Shown here piece by piece: positions 34,641 through 44,500 of a stretch of DNA of 57,865 nucleotides. Source of the stretch: Fusibacter paucivorans (GTDB lineage Bacteria; Bacillota; Clostridia; Peptostreptococcales; Acidaminobacteraceae). Location: NCBI RefSeq assembly GCF_018390735.1, contig NZ_JAHBCL010000029.1, positions 1 to 57,865 of the forward strand, read 5' to 3'. Each line of letters starts with the position of its first letter. The first letter of the stretch is position 1. The position numbers and the translations under genes were made by a program. The notes beneath the pieces were generated by a model. That model was not told where the DNA came from. It searched no databases and was given only the letters and a program-made list of their open reading frames with translations.

Positions 34641-35626
34641 GTATTTGATGCCTCCATTTGCTTACAGACGCGCTCGACAATTAACGCTTCAAGTTCTGCC
34701 ATAGGCAGCGAAGTGGTAAAACCAGCCGCTTTAACATGCCCGCCACCGCCAAAGTGCTTGGCAATAGCACTAACGTCAAAATTATTCTTTGCTCGCAGCG
34801 ATCCTTTAATACCGCCATCTGTTGTTGTCTTTAAAAAAATGACGACCTCAACGCCTTCGATGTCGCGAACATATTCAACCACACCATCTGTATCATAATC
34901 ATCATACGCCAATTCGCGTTTCAAGGTGTCGTCGAGTTTCACAAATGCGACACGCCCCTTTTCAAACCGCTTAAGCGTTTCAAAAATACGATTGAGCAAA
35001 TTCAGCTTTTCAAATGGCTTGTTTTGAAACAGCGCGACGTTTAGCGCATTGAAATCAAACGCATATGACATGAGTCTGCAACAGACTTCAAAGGTATACG
35101 GCCTTGTATTAGAGTACCTAAAACTGCCGGTATCGGTTACAATCGCCGCATAGAGCGCTTCAGCAGAAAGCGCGTTTAATGGCATTTCCCACGACTCTAT
35201 CATTTTACAAATCAGTTCACCTGTCGACGATGCATCAATCTCAACGATATTGAGGTCGCCATACGATTCATTTGTAAAATGATGATCAATATTGATAAGC
35301 GGCATTCCAGATGTGATCAACGCGGCACGATCTGCAAAGAGTTTTGGCTCACCACAGTCAACTGCGATCACAAAACGGTAGTTGTCCGGCACGTTACCGG
35401 CGCTGACCAAACTGCCCGTCGGCAGCTTTTCTGTTATAAACGTCAAATTTGAGGGGATATCATCATTTAAGATGATGACCCCCTCAATACCTTGTGTTTT
35501 TAACAGATGCTGTATACCGATTGCAGAGCCGATGGTATCACCATCAGGGGATATATGCGGAAAAATAAGAGCTTTTTCACCGCTGTATTCAGCTAAGAAC
35601 GCTTTAAATGCTTCATATTGAATCAT
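34637..35626 (-). CDS. nrnA: DHH family oligoribonuclease/pAp phosphatase (NrnA-like)
   Basis: A 329-residue cytoplasmic phosphoesterase. The DHH domain shows SPDGDTIGSAIG, VDCGE and the namesake IDHHFTN motif. The DHHA1 substrate domain ends with FGGGGHVKAAGF. NrnA degrades 2-5-mer RNAs and dephosphorylates pAp. It lies between rbfA and truB, the standard place in Clostridia and Bacilli. Together with PNPase and RNase Y, this window encodes a large part of the RNA decay set. Confidence 0.92.
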   Translation of the reverse strand: MIQYEAFKAFLAEYSGEKALIFPHISPDGDTIGSAIGIQHLLKTQGIEGVIILNDDIPSNLTFITEKLPTGSLVSAGNVPDNYRFVIAVDCGEPKLFADRAALITSGMPLINIDHHFTNESYGDLNIVEIDASSTGELICKMIESWEMPLNALSAEALYAAIVTDTGSFRYSNTRPYTFEVCCRLMSYAFDFNALNVALFQNKPFEKLNLLNRIFETLKRFEKGRVAFVKLDDTLKRELAYDDYDTDGVVEYVRDIEGVEVVIFLKTTTDGGIKGSLRAKNNFDVSAIAKHFGGGGHVKAAGFTTSLPMAELEALIVERVCKQMEASNT

Positions 35627-35646
35627 AAACTGCCTCCAAATGCTTG

Positions 35647-36102
35647 CTATTCGTCATGTGCATCCGGCATTTCATCTGTTTCTTTTTCAGCTGCATCGTC
35701 AGATGCAGTTGCTTCTGTGTTGTCACTGTTCTCTGTCTCTTCCGGTCCCATAGCATGCGAAGCCTTAAGCTGACCGATAATTTCATTGATGTGCATACCG
35801 TGTTCGATTGAGTGATCAATTTTAAAAATCGGTTCCGGCGTATAATGAAGTTTCATGGATTTGCCGATTTCTTTTCGAATAAAGCCCTTGGCACTGTTCA
35901 GTCCGTCAATGGTGAGCTGTATATCGTGATTGGGATCAAAGCAACTGATATAAATCGTTGCATAACGCAAATCATTGGTAACTTCAACATATGTGACAGA
36001 TGCCAGTTTTGATACTCTTGGATCTTTGATGCCAATGAGTATCGCCTGACTTACAATTTTTTTTACTTCCTCGGATATTCTCCGTATTCTTGGGTTGGGC
36101 AT
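35647..36102 (-). CDS. rbfA: Ribosome-binding factor A, with acidic C-terminal extension
   Basis: A 151-residue 30S maturation factor. The KH-like core (residues 1-110) shows RIRRISEEVKKIVSQAI, VEVTNDLRYATIYIS and LHYTPEPIFKIDHSIEHG. After residue about 112 comes a tail rich in Glu, Asp, Thr and Ala (TENSDNTEATASDDAAEKE) that is longer than in most RbfA. It follows infB with a 64-base gap. Confidence 0.94.
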   Translation of the reverse strand: MPNPRIRRISEEVKKIVSQAILIGIKDPRVSKLASVTYVEVTNDLRYATIYISCFDPNHDIQLTIDGLNSAKGFIRKEIGKSMKLHYTPEPIFKIDHSIEHGMHINEIIGQLKASHAMGPEETENSDNTEATASDDAAEKETDEMPDAHDE

Positions 36103-36166
36103 CAGACCACCTTCTTTCTTAATATTTGAGTGTCCCTCTGCTGCCTTGTAGGATCAGGCGAAGTCC

Positions 36167-39094
36167 CTATTTAAGGCCTTCGCGCTTTACTTCCTCCATT
36201 ACAAATGCTTCGATTTCATCCATTTCCTGCAAATCATTATAGCTTTCAAGGCCAATACCGCATTCATAGCCCTGTGCCACTTCTTTCACATCGTCTTTGA
36301 AGCGTTTCAGGGATGCAATCTTACCTTCGAAGACGACAATGCCTTCTCGAATAAGACGTACCTGTGCGTTGCGCGTTACTTTACCGTTGGTTACATAGCC
36401 GCCGGCAATCGTGCCGACACTTGGCACTTTAAAGGTTGCACGCACTTGAATTCTGCCGAGAATAACTTCCTTAAACGTTGGATCAAGCATCCCCGTCATA
36501 GCCGCTTCGACATCGTTGATCGCATCGTAGATAATGCGGTAAGTTCTAATATCAACACCTTCTTGTTCTGCCAAGTACTGAACGTTGCTGGACGGTCTGA
36601 CATTAAAGCCAATGATGATGGCACTGGAAGCAGATGCCAAAGTGACATCAGATTCTGAAATCGCGCCTACGTTGGCATGGATAATATTAACCCGTACTTC
36701 TTCATTGGAAAGTTTGAGTAATGACTGTTTAATCGCTTCAACTGAACCGTGAACATCCGCTTTAATAATGATATTGAGTTCCTTGATCTCGCCTTCTTTA
36801 ATTTTGGAAAAGAGATCTTCGAGGGTAATACCAACATTTTTATTAAGCGATTTCTCTCTGAAAGTAATCGCGTTTTTCTCTGCAATATATCTTGCTGTTT
36901 TCTCGTCTGGTGTGACATAAATCTTCTCACCAGCTTGCGGTACCTCTGCCAAACCATCTATTTCAACGCTTGTTGAAGGCCCGATACGCTTAACTTTCTT
37001 GCCTTTATCATTATAAAGCGCTTTCACTTTACCATAGGTAATGCCCGCGACAACCGGATCACCAACTGTCAGCGTTCCTTTTTCAAGGATAATGCTGGCA
37101 ACCGTACCACGGCCTTTAACCACTTTGGCTTCAATCACGGTTCCGACGCCCGGACGATCAGGATTTGCTTTAAGTTCTAGCACCTCAGCGACGAGCAATA
37201 CCATTTCAAGCAGTGTTTCAAGGCCTTCACCTGTTTTGGCTGAGACTGGTACTGCGATAACATCACCGCCCCATTCTTCAATGATAACACCCTTTTCAGA
37301 CAGCTCTTGCTTAACACGATCTGGGTTGGCATTTGGCTTGTCAATTTTGTTGATGGCAACAATAATCGGTACACCAGCTGCTTTACTGTGGTCAATGGCT
37401 TCAATTGTCTGAGGCATAACGCCGTCATCCGCTGCTACGACGAGGATTGCAATATCTGTAATCTTTGCGCCACGCGCTCTTAAAGATGTGAAAGCCTCAT
37501 GGCCCGGTGTATCCAGAAATACTATTTTTTCATTGCGATGCATAATTTCCGATGCACCAATGTGTTGTGTGATACCACCGGCTTCACCGACGGCAACGCC
37601 CGTATTGCGGATGGCATCGAGAAGTGATGTCTTTCCGTGATCAACGTGGCCCATGACCGTTACGACTGGTGCACGTTTAACCAGCGTACTCGGATCGTCC
37701 TCGGCATTGAGTTCATAAACTTCTGCCAAGTCAATCTCTTCAACTTCTTCAAGTTCGAGGCTGATATTGTAATCTGCTGCGATCAATGCCGCCGTATCGT
37801 ATTCCACGTCCTGATTAATCGTCGCCATAATACCTGAATCCATGAGTTTCATAATGACTTCATTTGGATTTTTGTTGATAATTTCAGCCAATTCCTTAAC
37901 GGTAATCTTTTCAGGAATGGTTACAACTTCCTTTTGAAGGATTTCATCAAGTTTTTCAGAACGCTCTTTTTCACTGGCTTTTTGGTACTTTAGTTTTTTC
38001 TGTTTTGTTTTCTTTGTGAAGTCGAAAGCGCCTCTTCGCTCATTGGTGTTTGAACCGGCGTCTTTTACTGGACGTTTTGCTTTTTTTGATTTTTTATCGA
38101 GTTTGTCCGTTTCGAACGTAACAACAATTTTATCTTTCTTTGTGCGTTTCTTTTTACTTGGTGTCTTTTCTGCTATTTCTGATGCAAACGTATCTTTTTT
38201 CGGTTCTGTACGCTTTTTCTGTTGGTAAGCAGGTCTTTGATCGCCGTCTTTGTCTTTATTATAACCGCCGCCGCGATTATCATAACTCCTAGGCGGTCTA
38301 CCCGAATTGCCTTGGTTGCGGTTATCGTAGCTTCTTTGAGGACGATCGCCTTGGTTGCGGTTATCGTAGCTTCTTTGAGGACGGTCACCTTGGTTGCGGT
38401 TATCGTAGCTTCTTTGAGGACGATCACCTTGATTGCGGTTATCGTAGCTTCTTTGAGAACGATCGCCTTGGTTGCGATTATCGTAGCTTCTTTGAGGACG
38501 GTCACCTTGGTTGCGGTTATCGTAACTTCTTTGAGGACGATCACCTTGGTTGCGGTTATCGTAGCTTCTTTGAGGACGATCACCTTGGTTGCGGTTATCG
38601 TAGCTTCTTTGAGGACGATCGCCTTGGTTGCGGTTATCGTAGCTTCTTTGAGGACGATCGCCTTGGTTGCGGTTATCGTAATTTCTTTGCGGTCTGTCAC
38701 CTTGGCTTTGGCTGCGGTTGTCGTAATTTCTTTGCGGTCTGTCGCCTTGATTTTGGCTGCGGTTGTCGTAATTTCTTTGCGGTCTGTCACCTTGATTTTG
38801 GCTGCGATTGTCGTTGCTTCTCTGAGGGCGATCGCCTTGGTTACGGCTTCGATTATCGTTATTTCTAGATTGACGTTCTTCTTGTTTTACTTCTTTTGTA
38901 CGATCGTAAATAATCTTATTGTGTGACTTTTCAGGTGCCGGTTTAAACGTTTGTTTAAGTTTGGCAACTTCGTTATCCTCAAGTGTACTCATGTGATTTT
39001 TCACATTCATACCTAGGGATGACGCTGCATCAATAAGATCCTTACTGGATTTATTCAAAGTTTTTGCTAACTCGTGAATTCGGACTTTTGACAT
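36167..39094 (-). CDS. infB: Translation initiation factor IF-2 with long [13 protein letters not shown] repeat
   Basis: A 975-residue GTPase that brings initiator tRNA to the 30S subunit. The IF-2 N-terminal fold ([18 protein letters not shown]) is followed by a repetitive region (about residues 75-275) of some fourteen units. After a basic segment come a second IF2_N domain, the G domain ([12 protein letters not shown] at about residue 481; [14 protein letters not shown]), and domains II, III and IV. ATG 39094 has GGAGGTG upstream; the frame continues to 39133 without a better site. The repeats give the protein a flexible, positively charged, RNA-binding-like arm. Confidence 0.95.
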   Translation of the reverse strand: MSKVRIHELAKTLNKSSKDLIDAASSLGMNVKNHMSTLEDNEVAKLKQTFKPAPEKSHNKIIYDRTKEVKQEERQSRNNDNRSRNQGDRPQRSNDNRSQNQGDRPQRNYDNRSQNQGDRPQRNYDNRSQSQGDRPQRNYDNRNQGDRPQRSYDNRNQGDRPQRSYDNRNQGDRPQRSYDNRNQGDRPQRSYDNRNQGDRPQRSYDNRNQGDRSQRSYDNRNQGDRPQRSYDNRNQGDRPQRSYDNRNQGDRPQRSYDNRNQGNSGRPPRSYDNRGGGYNKDKDGDQRPAYQQKKRTEPKKDTFASEIAEKTPSKKKRTKKDKIVVTFETDKLDKKSKKAKRPVKDAGSNTNERRGAFDFTKKTKQKKLKYQKASEKERSEKLDEILQKEVVTIPEKITVKELAEIINKNPNEVIMKLMDSGIMATINQDVEYDTAALIAADYNISLELEEVEEIDLAEVYELNAEDDPSTLVKRAPVVTVMGHVDHGKTSLLDAIRNTGVAVGEAGGITQHIGASEIMHRNEKIVFLDTPGHEAFTSLRARGAKITDIAILVVAADDGVMPQTIEAIDHSKAAGVPIIVAINKIDKPNANPDRVKQELSEKGVIIEEWGGDVIAVPVSAKTGEGLETLLEMVLLVAEVLELKANPDRPGVGTVIEAKVVKGRGTVASIILEKGTLTVGDPVVAGITYGKVKALYNDKGKKVKRIGPSTSVEIDGLAEVPQAGEKIYVTPDEKTARYIAEKNAITFREKSLNKNVGITLEDLFSKIKEGEIKELNIIIKADVHGSVEAIKQSLLKLSNEEVRVNIIHANVGAISESDVTLASASSAIIIGFNVRPSSNVQYLAEQEGVDIRTYRIIYDAINDVEAAMTGMLDPTFKEVILGRIQVRATFKVPSVGTIAGGYVTNGKVTRNAQVRLIREGIVVFEGKIASLKRFKDDVKEVAQGYECGIGLESYNDLQEMDEIEAFVMEEVKREGLK
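38285..38860. repeat. Tandem 39-bp coding repeat inside infB
   Basis: The unit encodes [13 protein letters not shown]. Nine near-identical 39-base copies occupy the downstream (C-terminal) part, one with Pro changed to Ser. Upstream of them are three 45-base variants ([15 protein letters not shown] type) and a divergent first unit. Low nucleotide divergence between neighbouring copies suggests recent expansion or homogenisation. The opposite strand stays open through it only because of the repeat. Confidence 0.9.
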
Positions 39095-39110
39095 AGGTTC
39101 ACCTCCGGGG

Positions 39111-39413
39111 TTATCGCGCATCAATTTCAGCAATTAATGCTCTCGTAAATTTCTTGTTTGCAATGCCGAACAGGCCATAATTTGATTTTCCAATTGCCTG
39201 AGAGAGCACCTCCTTGGTAGACAATACTCTATAGGGAACACCTTGGGCTTCGCACAATCTGATAAACTTTTGTCGCGCTGATTCGCCAAGATCATCAGCA
39301 ATAATCAGCAGTGATACTTTTCGGCGCAGCACCCCTTGTTCACAGGATGTTTCACCTAACATTAAATTGCCGGATTTTTGTGCAAATCCCAATAGTGTCA
39401 ATACATTATTCAT
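39111..39413 (-). CDS. ylxQ: L7Ae-family ribosomal/RNA-binding protein (YlxQ)
   Basis: A 100-residue K-turn RNA-binding protein of the L7Ae/L30e family. It shows [34 protein letters not shown] and [12 protein letters not shown]. The gene overlaps ylxR by eight bases and precedes infB by 16 bases, the invariant nusA-ylxR-ylxQ-infB order. Confidence 0.92.
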   Translation of the reverse strand: MNNVLTLLGFAQKSGNLMLGETSCEQGVLRRKVSLLIIADDLGESARQKFIRLCEAQGVPYRVLSTKEVLSQAIGKSNYGLFGIANKKFTRALIAEIDAR

Positions 39414-39669
39414 GTTCAGCTAACCTCTCTCGTAATGCCTGAAGCACATCGTCGCCAATTTGCGTTTCCAGTGCACGGTTAAAGGCATTTCGTTTTGCGG
39501 CGGTGTCAAAACACTTTTTATCATTGCAAATATACGCACCTCTGCCATTCGCCTTTCCTGTAAAGTCCACGAAGACCTCACCTTCTTTGTTCTTGACAAT
39601 ACGTATGAGTGCTTTTTTAGGTTTCTGTTCGCCGCAGCCAATACATTTTCTCATTGGAATCTTTTTCAT
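39406..39669 (-). CDS. ylxR: YlxR family nucleic-acid-binding protein
   Basis: An 87-residue protein with the family signature MRKCIGCGEQKPKKALIRIV and GRGAYICNDKKCFDTA. YlxR homologues bind RNA and have been linked to RNase P and transcription control in other bacteria. Its ATG is two bases from the nusA stop codon. Confidence 0.93.
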   Translation of the reverse strand: MKKIPMRKCIGCGEQKPKKALIRIVKNKEGEVFVDFTGKANGRGAYICNDKKCFDTAAKRNAFNRALETQIGDDVLQALRERLAEHE

Positions 39670-39671
39670 GG

Positions 39672-40757
39672 CTATGCCTCATCTCCATAAACATCGTTGT
39701 ATTCACCGATTTCCATTAAGTAATTTTTGTATTGCGTTTCACTTTTAATATCAATCTTCCAACCGGTTAATTTTGCAGCGAGTCTGGCATTCTGACCCTC
39801 TTTTCCGATTGCAAGAGAAAGCTGATAATCCGGTACGACAACAAGTGCCGAGTTGTCATCCTCATCGACTTCAACACGCATGACTTTTGAAGGACTCAGT
39901 GCGTTTGAAATGAGGATAGCCGGGTTTTCATGCCATTCGATGATATCAATTTTTTCACCTTGGAGTTCATCGACAATGCTTTGAACGCGATGTCCTTTTT
40001 GACCGACACATGCGCCAACAGGATCAAGATCCTGATTATTGGCATAGACGGCAATCTTCGTTCTGGATCCCGGCTCTCTGGAAATGCTCTTAATTTCGAC
40101 TTCGCCATCGTAGATTTCCGGCACTTCAATTTCAAACAAGCGCTTTACAAGTCCCGGATGTGTACGAGAAACATAAATCTGCGGCCCCTTCGTCGAGTTG
40201 CGCACTTCTGTAATATACGTTTTAAGGCGTTCGCCTTGAATATAGGTTTCATTTGGAATTTGTTCATTTAACGGCAAGATTGCTTCAGTACGACCTAAGT
40301 TAATGTAAATGGTCCCTTTTGAAATCCTGTGAATAACACCATTGACGATTTCACTTTCTCGACTGGAGAACTCTTCAAAAATAACACTGCGCTCCGCTTC
40401 GCGAATTTTTTGAACAACAACTTGCTTCGCCGACTGCGCTGCAATTCTGCCAAAATCTTTTGGAATAACCTTTTCCTTGACCACATCACCGCTCTCATAA
40501 TCTGAATCGATTTTCTTGGCGTCTTCGACAGAAATCTGGGTGATGTCATCCAGTACTTCTTCAACGACCAATCGGACGGAATAAACGTTGAATTCGCCAG
40601 TTTCTCTATTTAATTCGACTTCTACGTTATGCGTTGCGCCAAAATTGTTTTTATACGCCTTGATGACAGCATCTTCAATAACGTCAAAGAGCATATCTAA
40701 TTCCAAACCCTTTTCTTTTTCTAATTGCTCTAAAGCCAATAGTAACTCAGTTTTCAC
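39672..40757 (-). CDS. nusA: Transcription termination/antitermination factor NusA
   Basis: A 361-residue protein with an N-terminal polymerase-binding domain (1-125), S1 domain (about 135-200, VNGVIHRISKGTIYINLG), KH1 (VGACVGQKGHRVQSIVDEL) and KH2 (LAIGKEGQNARLAAKLTGW). It lacks the C-terminal acidic repeats of proteobacterial NusA, as is normal for Firmicutes. CTAGGAGGG precedes ATG 40757. Confidence 0.96.
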   Translation of the reverse strand: MKTELLLALEQLEKEKGLELDMLFDVIEDAVIKAYKNNFGATHNVEVELNRETGEFNVYSVRLVVEEVLDDITQISVEDAKKIDSDYESGDVVKEKVIPKDFGRIAAQSAKQVVVQKIREAERSVIFEEFSSRESEIVNGVIHRISKGTIYINLGRTEAILPLNEQIPNETYIQGERLKTYITEVRNSTKGPQIYVSRTHPGLVKRLFEIEVPEIYDGEVEIKSISREPGSRTKIAVYANNQDLDPVGACVGQKGHRVQSIVDELQGEKIDIIEWHENPAILISNALSPSKVMRVEVDEDDNSALVVVPDYQLSLAIGKEGQNARLAAKLTGWKIDIKSETQYKNYLMEIGEYNDVYGDEA

Positions 40758-40768
40758 GTTTTTCCCTC

Positions 40769-41236
40769 CTAATCAAAATCTACCACAAGCTTTGTGAGTG
40801 ATACTTTACTCTTCGGAATCTTTACCGTTCCCATCGATGCATGATTGAGTACGACTGAATCCACTTCAAGGCCGACGAGTTCACCAACAATCACCTTCTG
40901 ACCTTCATAAGGCTGATACAATTTAAGCTGTACCTGTCTTCCGGCAAAGCGTTTAAAATCAGCGTCTTTCTTGAGAATACGCTCAACGCCAGGCGAAGTC
41001 ACTTCCAGAAAATACTGTTCTTCAATCGGATCGAGCTTGTCTAGTTTATCATTTAAAAATCGACTGACATCAGCACAGTCGTCCAAAGAAATACCCGTTT
41101 CATTATCAATGGTTACCCTCAAATAACGATATGGCCCTTCCTTAACAAATTCTACATCCACCAGTTCCATTTTTTGAGCAGTCAAAAAGGGGGCTAAAAC
41201 CTCCTCCACAATATCAACAACTCGTTTTTTTCTCAT
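40769..41236 (-). CDS. rimP: Ribosome maturation factor RimP
   Basis: A 155-residue 30S assembly factor. The N-terminal alpha/beta domain shows LVDVEFVKEGPYRYLRVTID and DDCADVSRFLNDKLD; the junction LEVTSPGVERILKKDADF is the family hallmark; the C-terminal domain is SH3-like. It is the first gene of the rimP-nusA-ylxRQ-infB-rbfA-nrnA-truB-ribF group. Confidence 0.95.
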   Translation of the reverse strand: MRKKRVVDIVEEVLAPFLTAQKMELVDVEFVKEGPYRYLRVTIDNETGISLDDCADVSRFLNDKLDKLDPIEEQYFLEVTSPGVERILKKDADFKRFAGRQVQLKLYQPYEGQKVIVGELVGLEVDSVVLNHASMGTVKIPKSKVSLTKLVVDFD

Positions 41237-41300
41237 GGGGCACCTTCTTTCTATTCAATTGTCCTGCATTCACAATTTGCATGCAGTTTCATTTATGTGA

Positions 41301-41399
41301 TGCCGAAAAGACATTTCGGCAAAAGTTCCAATTTAATGGCGATTAAAGCCTTAATTTAGGTTGTACACACGAACAAAGAGTGGGATTTCCCACTCTTTG
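41301..41399 (-). terminator. Terminator after polC and second hairpin before rimP
   Basis: CAAAGAGTGGGA (41374-41385) pairs with 41388-41399 to make a 12-pair stem, followed on the minus strand by TTTGTTCG?-type sequence only partly rich in T; it is the likely end of the region upstream of polC. A second stem, TGCCGAAA/TTTCGGCA (41301-41308 with 41314-41321), lies nearer rimP without a T run. On the minus strand both hairpins are downstream of polC's own start-side neighbour rimP only by reversal: transcription runs from polC (45794 to 41529) through these hairpins to rimP (41236). They therefore separate polC from the rimP operon. Confidence 0.6.
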
Positions 41400-41528
41400 A
41401 AGTCTAAGCCTATTAACGTTTTTATTATAACACATATTGCCTTCAGTTGCAAATACCAATTACGTCTTTCGCTGACGGCATCTGGCTTTGTACCATTTCA
41501 GCTATTCGCTAAAATCATAACTTGCTAT

Positions 41529-44500
41529 CTAAAAGAAGGATAGCTGATTGGCATCCGGAAGTTCTTCAAAACAACCGTGAACCTTCATTGCTTCGACAAC
41601 GGTCTTTGAGACACGTGTCTTCATTTGAAAATCCTCAATGGACATAAAATCATCGCTGGCATCTCTCACTTCAGCAATGGCCTGTGCCGCACTGGCACCA
41701 ACACCTTGCAGCGCTAAAAATGGCGGCAAGAGCTTTCCGTCTTTGATCTTGAATTTTTCTGCATCTGAATCCTTGATGCTCACTTTGAGCATTTGAAGTC
41801 CCCGACTATACATTTCGTCGACGATCTCCAGCAGCGATGCAAAATCCTGTTCCTTTTTAGACGGTTTTTCAATCTCCTCTAATCGCTTCATTTCAGCCCG
41901 CACGACTTCTACGCCTTTGCAGACAAGTTCTGCATCAAAATCATCAACTTTACTGGCGTAGTATGTTGCATAAAATGCCAACGGCTGATGTACTTTAAAA
42001 TAGGCGATTCTGACGCTCATCATAACGTAGGCGACAGCATGTGCTTTTGGAAACATGTATTGAATTGTCTGACATGACTTGATGTACCAGTCTGGTACGT
42101 CTTTGGCTTTCATATCGACAATATCCTGCTCGCCAAGGCCCTTGCCCTTTCTGACTTTTTCCATAATTTTAAAGGATGTCAGCGGTTCGAGCCCCATTTG
42201 GAGTAAATAGTTCATGATGTCATCACGCGTTGCAATAACATCTTTAATGGTAACAATATTTTCTCGAACCAGTGTCTGGGCATTGTTGAGCCAAACGTCG
42301 GTACCATGGGACAGTCCCGAAATACGAACGAGGTCGGAAAATGTTTTAGGTTCTGTATCTTTCAGCATTTGGCGAACAAACTTAGTGCCGAACTCCGGAA
42401 TACCCAAACTGCCAATATCAAGTGAATAAGTAGGATCTTTAATATTGAGCGTATCAATGGATGTAAAAATTTTCATGGTGTCGGGATCACCAATTGGGAT
42501 ATCAAAGACATCTATACCCGTCAATTCTTCAAGCTGCTTAATAATAGTCGGCACATCATGGCCCAGTATATCGAGCTTAAGCAGGCGTCCGCTGATAGAA
42601 TGATAATCAAAATGCGTCGTAATGACATCTGATGACACATCATTGGCTGGATACTGTATCGGACAGAATTCATGAATATCATGATCGCTCGGTACGACCA
42701 TGATGCCGCCGGGATGCTGCCCTGATGTTCGTTTAATCCCTGTCAGTCCCTTTGCCAATCGCTCGACTTCTTTATAGTGAATATTCATTTCACGTTCTTC
42801 AAAATATTTTTTTACATAGCCAAAAGCGGTCTTATCGGCAATGGTACCAATCGTACCGGCTTTAAACGTCTTGCCTTTACCGAAGAGCACTTCACAGTAT
42901 TTATGTGCATTTGCCTGATAAACACCTGCAAAGTTAAGGTCGATGTCGGGCTCTTTATCGCCATCAAAACCGAGGAATGTTTCGAATGGAATATCATAGC
43001 CATCTTTAAAATACGGTGTTCCACATTCCGGGCACACTCTATCCGGCATATCACAGCCTGAACCATAACTGCCGTCTGTAATCCATTCGGAATGCTTGCA
43101 GTTTTTGCAGATATAATGCGGCGGCAATGGATTGACTTCAGTAATATCGCTCATCGTAGCCGCCAGCGATGAACCGACGGATCCCCTCGAACCAACCAAA
43201 TAGCCATCTTCAAGTGATTTGGTCACCAGTTTTTGAGCAATGATATACATGACAGCATAGCCATTGCTGATAATAGAGTTCAATTCTCGATTAAGCCGCT
43301 TTTCAACAATCTCCGGAAGCGGATCACCATAAATCCGCGTCGCTTTTGCAAAACACATATCACGGAATTCTTCATCGGCGCCCTCTATCTTTGGCGGAAA
43401 TGTTCCCTTGGGTACAGGGAGAATGGCTTCGCACATCTCCGCAATCAACTGTGTGTTATCAATGACGACTTCTTTTGCCCGACTGCCGAGGTAATCAAAC
43501 TCTTTAAGCATTTCTTCTGTGGTTCGGAAATATAGGGGGGCTTGATTATCCGCATCTGAATACCCGGACCCAGCCATGAGAATCCGCCTATACACTTCAT
43601 CATCGGGATTAAGAAAGTGAACATCACAAGTTGCGACCACAGGTTTACCAAGCTGGTCACCTAGCGCCAGTATTGCCTTATTAAAGTCAGCCAGCGTCTC
43701 TCGTGACTTAACACGACCGTTTTCGATCATAAAGTTATTATTGCCTAACGGCTGAATTTCCAAGTAATCATAAAATGAAGCAATCGCTTCAACACGCTCT
43801 GCTTCAAGATTGTTGAGCAGCGCCTTGTATAGTTCGCCCGCCTCACACGCACTACCGAGAATAAGCCCTTCACGCTTTTCAATCAGTTTTGATTTCAGAA
43901 TACGCGGTTTGCGGTAAAAATATTCTAGGTTAGACATGGAGACGAGTTCATACAAATGCCTTAGACCTTGGTAGTTTTTCGCCAGTATAATGATATGATT
44001 CATATCGCGCATGCGGAAATCCATGTTTTCCGATGCATATGCATTGAGTTGTTCCAGTGTCGAAACACCAGCTTCTGTTAACATTTCAATAAACTTAACC
44101 AATACCCGCGCAGTCGCCTCTGCATCCGCTACAGCTCGATGGTGATCATTGAGCGCGATTTTAAGATGCTTCGTAACTGCTTTGAGGTTATGTTTTTTAA
44201 TCTTCGTCAGTAAAAGTCGGCTCAAAGCCAACGTATCTAAAATCGCATTTTCGAATGCGAGACCCAATCGCTGGGCATTTGTCCTGATAAAGCTGCAGTC
44301 AAACACCGCATTATGTGCGACTACAGGCGCATCGCCGACAAATGCCAGAAATTCAGGCAAAATGACATCAATGGTAGGGGCATCAGCAACCATATCATAA
44401 TTAATGCCTGTGAGTTCGACGATATGGCTGGGAATCTGCCTTTCGGGATTAACAAATACGCTGTATCGATCAATAACAACGCTGTCTTTGATCTTTACAG

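Noticed and set aside
38173-38790. Second minus-strand frame of 205 codons in the infB repeat
   Set aside because: Out-of-frame reading of the same 39-base repeat; it stays open only because the unit length is a multiple of three.
38285-38860. Possible CRISPR array because of regular repeats
   Set aside because: The repeats are contiguous, in frame and encode a peptide repeat; there are no unique spacers and no cas genes.
38222-38926. Long plus-strand frame of 234 codons opposite the infB repeat
   Set aside because: It is a periodic shadow of the repetitive infB coding region ([10 protein letters not shown] units), has no ribosome site, and the minus-strand frame has clear IF-2 domains on both sides.
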